Below, piece after piece: positions 1-6,173 of a stretch of DNA of 19,916 nt. The translations under genes and the position numbers were made by a program. The stretch's first letter is position 1. Each line of letters begins with the position of its first letter. The stretch lies in NCBI GenBank assembly GCA_045636025.1, contig JAZTWP010000083.1, positions 1-19,916 on the forward strand, in the 5' to 3' direction. This DNA is from UBA1081 sp045636025 (GTDB taxonomy: Bacteria > Bacillota > Clostridia > Oscillospirales > Acutalibacteraceae). Below the pieces are notes generated by a model. It made no database searches and was not told the origin of the DNA. It saw only the letters and a program-made list of their open reading frames with translations.

Positions 1-133
1 GGGGCGTTAATCTAACGCCCGCTGCGCAGCAGAACGGCTTTGCCGTTAATTTTCCTTACGGAAAAGCACTTTCGTGCCGGGCGATGAATCATCGCCCCTA
101 CGATATATCAATTAATTTCTGCTTCGCTAAATT
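1..133. repeat. Hairpin-string intergenic element, left copy (cut by window edge)
   Basis: The sequence is a run of consecutive small inverted repeats. Arms 2-9 and 13-20 flank a 3-base loop. GCTGCGCAGC (21-30) is a perfect palindrome. AACGGC (33-38) pairs with GCCGTT (42-47), TTTTCC (50-55) with GGAAAA (60-65), and GCAC (66-69) with GTGC (74-77). GGGCGATGA (79-87) pairs with TCATCGCCC (89-97) around a single base. Positions 98-133 are a conserved A/T-rich flank. The same arrangement recurs in inverted orientation at 19755-19900, with 34 of 36 bases identical in the flank plus CTA/TAG border. No transposase or protein coding is seen in it. It resembles BIME/REP or MITE-like dispersed intergenic elements, but I do not recognise a named family. 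The outer end presumably begins just before base 1. Confidence 0.85.
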
Positions 134-159
134 CTTGTTTACCAAAAGAGGTAATATTT

Positions 160-702
160 ATGATACATAACGAAACTATTGACAATATTCTCACAAGAAG
201 AACAATCAGAGAATACACATCTGAGCAGATTACAGACGAACAGCTCGAAACACTTATTGAATGTGCAATGTGGGCGCCCAGCGGAAGAAACGGTCAGCCC
301 TGTCACGTGCGTGTTGTTCAGAGTAAAGAAATGCTTGACGAAATGAATGTGGATTTCAAAAACAAAGTGGGTTGGGATACTCCTGCTTACACAAACTGGG
401 ACAGAAATCCGTTTTATCAGAATGCTCCTACAGTTTTTTTCCTTTATTCAGAGGGTGACAGCCGTATGGATGGCGGTATAATGGCAGAAAACATTGCAAT
501 TGCCGCAAAAGGTCTCGGACTCGGCTCTGTTATCATTGCAAGTATCGGAGGACTTCTTTCTGCTCCCGAGGGAATTAAATGGAAACAGAAACTTGATATT
601 CCCGAAAATTATCAGTTCCTTATTGCCGTTGCTGTGGGTAACGGTGCGGAAGACCCTGCTCCCAAGCCGAGAAAAAGTGAACAGTTCAGAGTGATAAAAT
701 AA
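160..702 (+). CDS. Nitroreductase family FMN-dependent oxidoreductase
   Basis: A 180-residue protein of the usual length for a single-domain nitroreductase. These are cytoplasmic FMN enzymes that reduce nitro groups, quinones or similar acceptors with NAD(P)H; the physiological substrate cannot be told. The N terminus has the FMN-phosphate-binding RRTIREY motif (residues 13-19), followed by APSGRNGQP (39-47), typical of the family. The C-terminal half holds a GLGLGS stretch and a closing strand ending in VGNGAEDPAPKPRK, the usual position of the second FMN-contacting segment. The start is supported by AAAGAGG at about 145-151. The stop codon shares its last base with the start of the next gene, so the two are probably translationally coupled. 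No convincing promoter is visible between the hairpin-string element and the start. Confidence 0.9.
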   Translation: MIHNETIDNILTRRTIREYTSEQITDEQLETLIECAMWAPSGRNGQPCHVRVVQSKEMLDEMNVDFKNKVGWDTPAYTNWDRNPFYQNAPTVFFLYSEGDSRMDGGIMAENIAIAAKGLGLGSVIIASIGGLLSAPEGIKWKQKLDIPENYQFLIAVAVGNGAEDPAPKPRKSEQFRVIK

Positions 703-965
703 TGATTATTTATCTGATTGCGGTTTCTGCAGTTGCGCTTGTGCTGACTGTTTATGATAAAATCGTATCGAAGAAAAAAACAAAGCGCAGAGTCAGGGTG
801 CCTGAAGCGCTGCTTATGCTGACGGGTGCCGCAGGCGGTGCTACGGTGATGTATATCACAATGCAGATTATCCGTCACAAAACAAAACATAAAAAATTTA
901 TGGTGGGGCTTCCTGTTTTTATTGTTTTGCAGCTTATAGCGATTCTTGTGTTCTTCTATCTGTAA
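702..965 (+). CDS. DUF1294 family small membrane protein
   Basis: An 87-residue protein with hydrophobic segments at residues 1-17 and 70-87 and probably a short one near 37-57. It carries the DUF1294 signature in order: DK near residue 19, RVPE near 33, GAAGGA near 42 and RHKTKHKKF near 58. The function of the family is unknown; members are small integral membrane proteins widespread in bacteria. The ATG overlaps the TAA of the nitroreductase gene (TAATG) and there is no independent ribosome binding site outside that gene, so translation probably depends on the upstream gene. The operon ends just before the hairpin at 979-1010, which faces the opposite gene better than this one. Confidence 0.85.
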   Translation: MIIYLIAVSAVALVLTVYDKIVSKKKTKRRVRVPEALLMLTGAAGGATVMYITMQIIRHKTKHKKFMVGLPVFIVLQLIAILVFFYL

Positions 966-972
966 AATGAAT

Positions 973-1010
973 AAAAAAATGAGCTGTATCGTTTGATAGA
1001 TACAGCTCAT
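973..1010 (-). terminator. Intrinsic terminator of the dockerin gene (possibly bidirectional)
   Basis: A 12-bp perfect stem (979-990 with 999-1010) encloses an 8-base loop. Read on the minus strand it is followed by a run of seven T (the A run at 973-979), a classical rho-independent terminator for the minus-strand gene ending at 1024. On the plus strand only a poor T run follows, so termination of the nitroreductase operon here would be weaker. Confidence 0.85.
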
Positions 1011-1023
1011 TATAGTTTACTGA

Positions 1024-1998
1024 TTACATAAGGCTTGTGAAGAAAGCGAGAATGTTCTTCTTTGTGTAGCCTTTTGTTGAAAGCATTGTTGTAGGGATTT
1101 TTGCAGTGAGTGTTTTGACTTTGATGATTGTGTTCTGAACACCGTTTTCATTGAGTGTTCTGATGCATTTTATTTCATCATCAATAATTGTGAATTCAAT
1201 ACTGCCGCTTTCGATTTCGAATGTGTAGATATCACATTCTTCATCTTTGTATTCACCCTTTGTGAGAACAGCCTTTGACTTGACTTCGATTGCGCCGAAG
1301 CTGAAGCCCTGAAGCATTTCATCAAAGTTGAGGTCAAATTCCTGGCCTGTCATTGATTCGATAGCCTTGATTGCATCGTCATCAAAAATAGTGTAGATTT
1401 TTTCACCCTTGGCTGTTGTTGTCTTGAAGTGGAGCTTGTTATTATAAAACATAATGCTCATATTTGAGCCTTCAAATTCAGAAATGAATTCGTAGTTCTT
1501 GCCTTTTGTTGCAATTTTAAGTGAAGCTTCGCTGTCGCTTTCATTTTCAGCTTCAAGATAGAATGTTCCGCTGAGGAATGTGTCAATAACATCGGGATAC
1601 TCATCTACAACAACACCTGTGTTCTGTTCGGGTTCTTCAGGCTCTGTGGGCTTTGTATCAGGTTCTGTGGGATCTGTATCAGGCTCTGTGGGATCTGTGT
1701 CAGGTTCCTTTGTAGGCATTTCGGGAAGATCTTCAATCTGAGCAGCTGCTCTGAGAATGTTTCTTGCGTCAATAGCGTTTACTTTACCGTCAAAATTGAC
1801 GTCTGCAAGAACAACAGCAGATTCATCAAGATTTTCAAGCTGAGCTGCAACTCTGAGAACAACACGTGCATCAATAGCATTTATTTTACCGTCTTTATTT
1901 ACGTCGCCGAGCTTGACATCCTCTGCGCCGGACCAGATGCAGACAGATGAAAGAATTGTAACAATAGTAACGATAACAGCAATAATTTTATTTTTCAT
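1024..1998 (-). CDS. Secreted dockerin-containing protein with unrecognised C-terminal domain
   Basis: A 324-residue protein started at the ATG at 1998, chosen because AAAGGAG lies 7 bases upstream and a signal peptide begins there; a longer reading to 2109 would run through the promoter. Residues 1-25 form a signal peptide (Lys start, hydrophobic core, SGA end). Residues 30-91 are a type I dockerin with two calcium-binding repeats: D32, N34, D36, N40, D43 and D66, N68, D70, N74, D77, each followed by the AR-x-x-LR helix. Residues 92-128 form a Pro/Thr/Glu/Asp linker with three PDTDPTE-type heptads. Residues 130-324 look beta-rich (many alternating strands), perhaps LolA/LppX-like in shape, but I do not recognise the domain. 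Dockerins bind cohesins on scaffoldin or cell-surface proteins, so the protein is probably surface-attached. The position right behind the signal peptide is unusual. Confidence 0.88.
   Translation of the reverse strand: MKNKIIAVIVTIVTILSSVCIWSGAEDVKLGDVNKDGKINAIDARVVLRVAAQLENLDESAVVLADVNFDGKVNAIDARNILRAAAQIEDLPEMPTKEPDTDPTEPDTDPTEPDTKPTEPEEPEQNTGVVVDEYPDVIDTFLSGTFYLEAENESDSEASLKIATKGKNYEFISEFEGSNMSIMFYNNKLHFKTTTAKGEKIYTIFDDDAIKAIESMTGQEFDLNFDEMLQGFSFGAIEVKSKAVLTKGEYKDEECDIYTFEIESGSIEFTIIDDEIKCIRTLNENGVQNTIIKVKTLTAKIPTTMLSTKGYTKKNILAFFTSLM
1642..1704 (-). repeat. In-frame 21-bp tandem repeat in the dockerin linker
   Basis: Three consecutive 21-base units encode PDTDPTE, PDTDPTE and PDTKPTE (residues 99-119). 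The units differ at a few silent positions. Such linker repeats can gain or lose units by slippage without breaking the frame. Confidence 0.8.
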
Positions 1999-2034
1999 CT
2001 TTTTTCTCCTTTGAAATTTTATATGTACGAAGTA

Positions 2035-2063
2035 ATTATAACATAAAAAGAATATATTTACAA
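2035..2063 (-). promoter_or_regulatory. Sigma-A type promoter of the minus-strand dockerin gene
   Basis: On the minus strand TTGTAA (2063-2058) and TATAAT (2040-2035) are separated by exactly 17 bases, with TG one base upstream of the -10 (extended -10). It lies 37 bases upstream of the chosen start at 1998 and supports that start. Confidence 0.8.
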
Positions 2064-2117
2064 CACCTAAAATAATGAAACAACGTGTTTCGGCGCTATA
2101 TTTATGCATTTTTGCTG

Positions 2118-2146
2118 TTGACTTATTTCAGTTGCTGTGCTAAAAT
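2118..2146 (+). promoter_or_regulatory. Sigma-A type promoter of the pheST T-box transcript
   Basis: TTGACT (2118-2123) and TAAAAT (2141-2146) are 17 bases apart, immediately upstream of the structured leader. It diverges from the dockerin promoter 55 bases away. Confidence 0.85.
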
Positions 2147-2159
2147 AATCCCGATATGT

Positions 2160-2403
2160 AAAAATGCGTTGACGGCGTGTAAGTAGCATTCACGGAATCC
2201 GACAGAGAGTGGTCATCATCGGCTGTAAGTGACCTCGGTATAGTGAACAGTGAATTTCAGCGTCTGAGCTTTCTGCGAAAGCATTGATTAAGCAGAATGT
2301 AACCGCTGCATTAAAGCGGACGATGAGTGCAGAGACATAATGTTTCTGAATTCGGGTGGTACCACGGTTATTTTCCGTCCCGTTTTTTCGGGACGGTTTT
2401 TTT
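2160..2403 (+). promoter_or_regulatory. T-box leader (tRNA-Phe responsive) with attenuator, upstream of pheS
   Basis: The conserved T-box GGGTGGTACCACGG is at 2354-2367 and is followed by a terminator: stem CCGTCCCG (2375-2382) with CGGGACGG (2389-2396) and seven T (2397-2403). Upstream, the Stem I region carries AGTA (2182-2185), an AGAGAG segment (2204-2209), the pair GGTCA/TGACC (2211-2215, 2230-2234) and a specifier-side GAA. The best specifier codon is TTC (Phe) at 2256-2258, followed by A. Two further hairpins (GCTTTC/GAAAGC at 2268-2282, CCGCT/AGCGG at 2303-2319) fit the Stem II/III region. In this family uncharged tRNA pairs with the specifier and with the T-box bulge, favouring antitermination, so pheST would be induced when Phe-tRNA charging falls. 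The specifier position is my manual reading; the T-box and terminator are directly visible. Confidence 0.93.
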
Positions 2404-2433
2404 ATTTTCATAAATAATGAAAGGATGATATAA

Positions 2434-3459
2434 ATGGATCAGACAAAAGAACTCCTCGTTAAATTCGAAGAGGCTCTTGCAAATGCAGATTCATCAGAAG
2501 CTCTCGAAGCTCTCCGTGTTGAATACTGCGGCAAAAAAGGTCACGTAGCAGGTCTTATGGGTATGCTCAAATCAGTACCCAATGAAGAAAAGAAGGCTTT
2601 CGGTCAGGCAGTCAATGAAGTAAAGCAGGAAATCGAAAAGAAGCTTGCCGAAGCTCAGGCTGAAATCGTTAAGAAAGAAGAACAGAAACTCATTGATTCT
2701 GCAGAAGATTATGACGTTTCTCTTCCTATGGATATGGAAATGGGTTCATATCACCCCATCACACTTATCCAGAGAGAAGTTGAAGAAATCTTCCGCACAA
2801 TGGGCTTCTCAATCGAAGACTTTTCAGAAATCGTTGACGACTTCAACTGTTTCGAGGCTCTCAATATCCCGAAGCATCACCCCGCAAGAGATATGCAGGA
2901 TACATATTACCTCTCAAGCGGTCAGCTTCTCAAGACTCACACATCAGCTGCTCAGAATTCAATTATGAAGAAGTACGGTGCACCTCTTCGTGCAATTTTC
3001 CCCGGCAGATGTTTCAGAAATGAATCAACTGACGCAAGCCATGAAAACACATTCTTCCAGATGGAAGGTATCATGATTGACGAGGATATCTCAATCTCAA
3101 ACCTTATCTATTTCATGAAGACTATGCTTTCAGAAGTTTTCGGTCAGGATGTTACAGTAAGACTGCGTCCCGGTTTCTTCCCCTTCGTTGAACCCGGTTT
3201 TGAACTTGACATTCAGTGTCTTGTATGCGGCGGTGAAGGCTGTCCCACATGTAAGCATTCAGGCTGGCTTGAACTCTGCCCCTGCGGTATGATTCATCCC
3301 AATGTTCTTGAATACGGCGGAATCGATACAGAAAAATACACAGGCTTCGCATTCGGTCTCGGTCTTACAAGACTTGCAATGATGAAGTACGGCATCAAGG
3401 ATATCCGTATTCTCAATTCGGGTAATCTTAAATCACTTTCACAGTTTATAGGTAAGTAA
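2434..3459 (+). CDS. pheS: Phenylalanine--tRNA ligase alpha subunit
   Basis: A 341-residue protein of normal length for bacterial PheS, the catalytic subunit of the cytoplasmic alpha2beta2 enzyme that charges tRNA-Phe. Residues 1-90 form the charged N-terminal coiled coil that contacts tRNA. The class II synthetase core follows: HPI at 107-109, motif 2 GRCFRNESTDASHENTFFQM (191-210) and motif 3 GFAFGLGLTRLAMMKYG (304-320). A cysteine-rich insertion, C262, C265, C270 and C273, precedes the GWLELCPCGMIHP segment, as is common in PheS. AAAGGATG precedes the ATG by a normal distance. The gene follows the Phe T-box leader and is separated from pheT by 15 bases that carry its ribosome binding site. 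Confidence 0.98.
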   Translation: MDQTKELLVKFEEALANADSSEALEALRVEYCGKKGHVAGLMGMLKSVPNEEKKAFGQAVNEVKQEIEKKLAEAQAEIVKKEEQKLIDSAEDYDVSLPMDMEMGSYHPITLIQREVEEIFRTMGFSIEDFSEIVDDFNCFEALNIPKHHPARDMQDTYYLSSGQLLKTHTSAAQNSIMKKYGAPLRAIFPGRCFRNESTDASHENTFFQMEGIMIDEDISISNLIYFMKTMLSEVFGQDVTVRLRPGFFPFVEPGFELDIQCLVCGGEGCPTCKHSGWLELCPCGMIHPNVLEYGGIDTEKYTGFAFGLGLTRLAMMKYGIKDIRILNSGNLKSLSQFIGK

Positions 3460-3474
3460 GGAGGAAAGAGAATA

Positions 3475-5832
3475 ATGTTTGTTTCAATGAACTGGATCAA
3501 CGAATATGTTGATTTAAGCGGTCTTAATATTGAGGAACTCATTCACCGTTTCACTCTTTCCACCGCTGAAGTAGAAGATATCTATTACAAAGGCAATGAT
3601 ATCAGAAATGTTGTTGCAGGTAAAATTATTTCAGTTGAAAACCACCCCAACTCAAAGAAGCTTCACCTTCTCAAGGTTGACGTAGGTTCAGAAGTTCTTG
3701 ACATCGTTTGCGGTGCTCCCAACGTAAGAGAAGGAATGGTTGTACCCGTTGCAAAGTCAGGCGGCAGAGTATGTGCAGGTGAAATCACAAACGCAGTTGT
3801 TGCAGGTTATGAATCATTCGGTATGTGCTGTGCAGAGTCAGAACTCGGCATCAGCGATGATCATTCAGGTCTTATGGAAATCTTTGAAGATGTTGAACTC
3901 GGTACAGATATCTGTGATATCTATCCCATCAAGGACATCATTTTTGAAGTTGACAACAAATCACTCACAAACCGTCCCGACCTCTGGGGTCATTACGGTA
4001 TTGCAAGAGAATTCTCAGCTATCACAAAGAGACCTCTTAAGGCTCTCGATATCGATATGAGCGAATACGACGGTGAAGAAATCCCCGTTGAAATCAAGAG
4101 TGATGCAGTTTACAGATACTCTGCACTCCGCATCAACAACATCAAGAAGACAGTAAGCCCCGTTGCAATGAGAATCAGACTTTTCTATTGCGGTATGAGA
4201 GGCATCAATCTTCTTGCTGACCTTACAAACTACCTTATGCTTGAAATGGGTCAGCCTATGCACGCATTTGACGGCACAAAAGTTCAGTCAATCGGTGTTG
4301 GAATGGGTGAAAACGGTACTAAGTTCACAACACTTGACGGTGCAGAAAGAGATATTGACGAAAACACTCTTCTCATTCTCAACAATAACGAACCCGTTGC
4401 AATTGCAGGTATTATGGGCGGTCTTGATTCTGAAATCGTAGGTGACACAGACTCAGTTGTGCTTGAATCAGCAAACTTTGACGGTGTATGCGTAAGAAAG
4501 ACTTCTTCAAGAATCGGTCTTCGTACAGATGCATCAGCACGTTATGAAAAAATCCTTGACCCCGAAATGACAGTTACAGCTATCCGCCGTTTCGTTAAGC
4601 TTCTCAAGGAAATTGATGACGGTGCGGTTGTTGTTTCAAAGCTTGCAGATGCTTATACAAAGAAATATCCCGAAATCGAACTTTTCATCGACAAGAAGTA
4701 TGTTGACAGATACACAGGTATTGATTTCAGCAACGAGCAGATTGAAGAAACTCTCGTTTCTCTCGGCTTCAAGGTAACAGCAGAAAATGACGGCTTCAAG
4801 GTTATTGTTCCCTCATGGAGAAGCACAAAGGACGTTACAATCAAGGCTGACCTTATTGAAGAAATCACAAGAATTTTCGGTTATGATAACTTCGAAATCA
4901 AGACTACACTCAGCGCACTCAAGCCCGTAAGAGCTGAAGCTGTTAAGAGTGAGGATGCAATGATTAAAGATCTTCTTGTTAACAAGTTCAAGCTTCACGA
5001 AGTTCATTCATACATCTGGTGTGACGGTAAGAAGTACAAGAAGCTGGGTATTGATGTTGAAGAAAACTGCACAATTCTCAATATTCCCACTCCCGAAAAC
5101 GGCACAATCAGAAATTCAATGATCCCCACTCTTCTCACAATTGCTTATGAGAACAAGTCATTTGCTCCCACATTCGGCATTTTTGAATGCGGACGTGTTG
5201 TTGACGGCTACCTCGAAAACGGCTACTGCAACGAGAGAAGAAGACTCGGTGTTGTTCTTTATGATAAGATCGGCACAGAAAAGGATCTCTATTTCAAGAT
5301 GCTCAATATGCTCAAGTTCATCTTCCGTGATATGAAGCACGACGATGCTGACTTCGCAAAGGCTGTGACTGTTGCTCACGCATATCAGCATCCCAAGAAC
5401 ACAGCAGAAATCAGCTACAAGGGTGAAAAACTCGGTGAAATGTTCACTCTTCATCCGATGAACAACCAGAAGCTCGACAAGAATGCTGCTGTTGTATGTG
5501 CAGAAATCGATCTTGACAAGTTCTTTGCAATCGCAGTTGCAGATGCAAAGTATGCAGATCCCTCAAAGTTCCCCGCAATCGACTATGACCTTTCACTTGT
5601 TATCGCAGACAAGAAGTATGCAGATATCAAGAAGACATGGGAAGATAAGAACATTGCAGAACTTACAGGTGCAAAGGTTATCGATATGTTCGACGACGGC
5701 ACTACAAAGAGTATGGCAGTAAGACTTTCATTCTCAGCTCCCGACAGAACACTTGCTATGGACGAAATTCAGGCTCATATCGATGCTATCCTTGCTTCAC
5801 TTAAGGAAATCGGTGTAGAACTTAAGCAGTAA
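3475..5832 (+). CDS. pheT: Phenylalanine--tRNA ligase beta subunit
   Basis: A 785-residue full-length PheT, partner of PheS. Domains in order: N-terminal helix and strand region (1-40), OB-fold tRNA-binding domain (about 41-150, with the HPNSKKLHLLKVDVG and CGAPNVREG segments), the NRPDLWGHYGIARE segment (167-179), the B3/B4 editing domain (about 210-380), B5 domain (about 400-475), a synthetase-like core without catalytic motifs (about 480-690), and a C-terminal FDX-ACB anticodon-binding domain (about 695-785). The B3/B4 domain normally hydrolyses mischarged Tyr-tRNA-Phe. AAGGAGG at 3458-3464 overlaps the pheS stop and sets the start. The two genes are co-transcribed from the T-box leader and end at the hairpin after 5848. 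Confidence 0.98.
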   Translation: MFVSMNWINEYVDLSGLNIEELIHRFTLSTAEVEDIYYKGNDIRNVVAGKIISVENHPNSKKLHLLKVDVGSEVLDIVCGAPNVREGMVVPVAKSGGRVCAGEITNAVVAGYESFGMCCAESELGISDDHSGLMEIFEDVELGTDICDIYPIKDIIFEVDNKSLTNRPDLWGHYGIAREFSAITKRPLKALDIDMSEYDGEEIPVEIKSDAVYRYSALRINNIKKTVSPVAMRIRLFYCGMRGINLLADLTNYLMLEMGQPMHAFDGTKVQSIGVGMGENGTKFTTLDGAERDIDENTLLILNNNEPVAIAGIMGGLDSEIVGDTDSVVLESANFDGVCVRKTSSRIGLRTDASARYEKILDPEMTVTAIRRFVKLLKEIDDGAVVVSKLADAYTKKYPEIELFIDKKYVDRYTGIDFSNEQIEETLVSLGFKVTAENDGFKVIVPSWRSTKDVTIKADLIEEITRIFGYDNFEIKTTLSALKPVRAEAVKSEDAMIKDLLVNKFKLHEVHSYIWCDGKKYKKLGIDVEENCTILNIPTPENGTIRNSMIPTLLTIAYENKSFAPTFGIFECGRVVDGYLENGYCNERRRLGVVLYDKIGTEKDLYFKMLNMLKFIFRDMKHDDADFAKAVTVAHAYQHPKNTAEISYKGEKLGEMFTLHPMNNQKLDKNAAVVCAEIDLDKFFAIAVADAKYADPSKFPAIDYDLSLVIADKKYADIKKTWEDKNIAELTGAKVIDMFDDGTTKSMAVRLSFSAPDRTLAMDEIQAHIDAILASLKEIGVELKQ

Positions 5833-5847
5833 TTCAATATATATTTA

Positions 5848-5875
5848 CAGGGACACCCACGGGTGTCCCTGTTTG
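5848..5875 (+). terminator. Intrinsic terminator of pheST
   Basis: CAGGGACACCC (5848-5858) pairs perfectly with GGGTGTCCCTG (5861-5871) around a tiny loop, followed by TTTGTT. It lies 15 bases after the pheT stop. Confidence 0.9.
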
Positions 5876-5927
5876 TTATGCAAATCGGAATTTATCGAAT
5901 TAATGCGTAATTATATGTCACTCATCG

Positions 5928-5994
5928 TAGGGGCTGCCATTGGCAGTCCGTGTAGAAACACTCACTGTAACGGACGCCCGATGGGTGCTCCTGC
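5928..5994. repeat. Diverged hairpin-string element between pheT and the dockerin gene
   Basis: This begins like the right-edge copy (TCGTAGGGGC). GGGCTGCCA (5931-5939) pairs with TGGCAGTCC (5941-5949) around one base, the same 9-bp stem with one-base loop as in the edge copies but with a different sequence. GTGT/ACAC (5950-5953, 5958-5961) is a second small stem. CGCCC (5975-5979) pairs with GGGTG (5983-5987) around GAT, the same loop as the last hairpin of the right copy. It ends in CTCCTG, a degraded form of the CCCCTA border. The rest of the 341-base gap (5833-6173) holds the pheST terminator, a weak AACAC/GTGTT stem near 6022-6038 and the next promoter. I see no gene in it. Confidence 0.6.
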
Positions 5995-6113
5995 GTGGTC
6001 GTTCAGATTGTTTTGTAAATCCAACACTGTAAGGTGTTCCGACATTGTGAATCGCAAAGTATATTTTGTTATCAAAAGCGCACGCTTCTTTGTTAAATCA
6101 TTTATAAGATATG

Positions 6114-6142
6114 TTGTATTTACGGAATTTTTGTGCTAAACT
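6114..6142 (+). promoter_or_regulatory. Candidate promoter of the dockerin/solute-binding gene
   Basis: TTGTAT (6114-6119) and TAAACT (6137-6142) are 17 bases apart, 31 bases upstream of the start codon. The -10 is only a moderate match. Confidence 0.5.
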
Positions 6143-6173
6143 TGTAATGATAACAGAAGAAGGAGGTTAATTT

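Noticed and set aside
98..159. A promoter for the nitroreductase gene
   Set aside because: A TAAATT at 128-133 could be a -10, but I found no acceptable -35 at the right distance, and these bases are part of the conserved repeat flank.
1999..2109. N-terminal extension of the minus-strand dockerin protein up to 2109
   Set aside because: It would place coding sequence over the promoter at 2035-2063 and put 37 residues in front of a clear signal peptide with its own AAAGGAG.
2190..2411. Minus-strand open frame of 73 codons
   Set aside because: It lies antisense to the T-box leader and its terminator; no start signals.
5873..6139. An open frame of 88 codons on the plus strand between pheT and the dockerin/solute-binding gene
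   Set aside because: It starts right behind the pheST terminator stem and runs through the hairpin-string element, has no ribosome binding site and no recognisable protein pattern.
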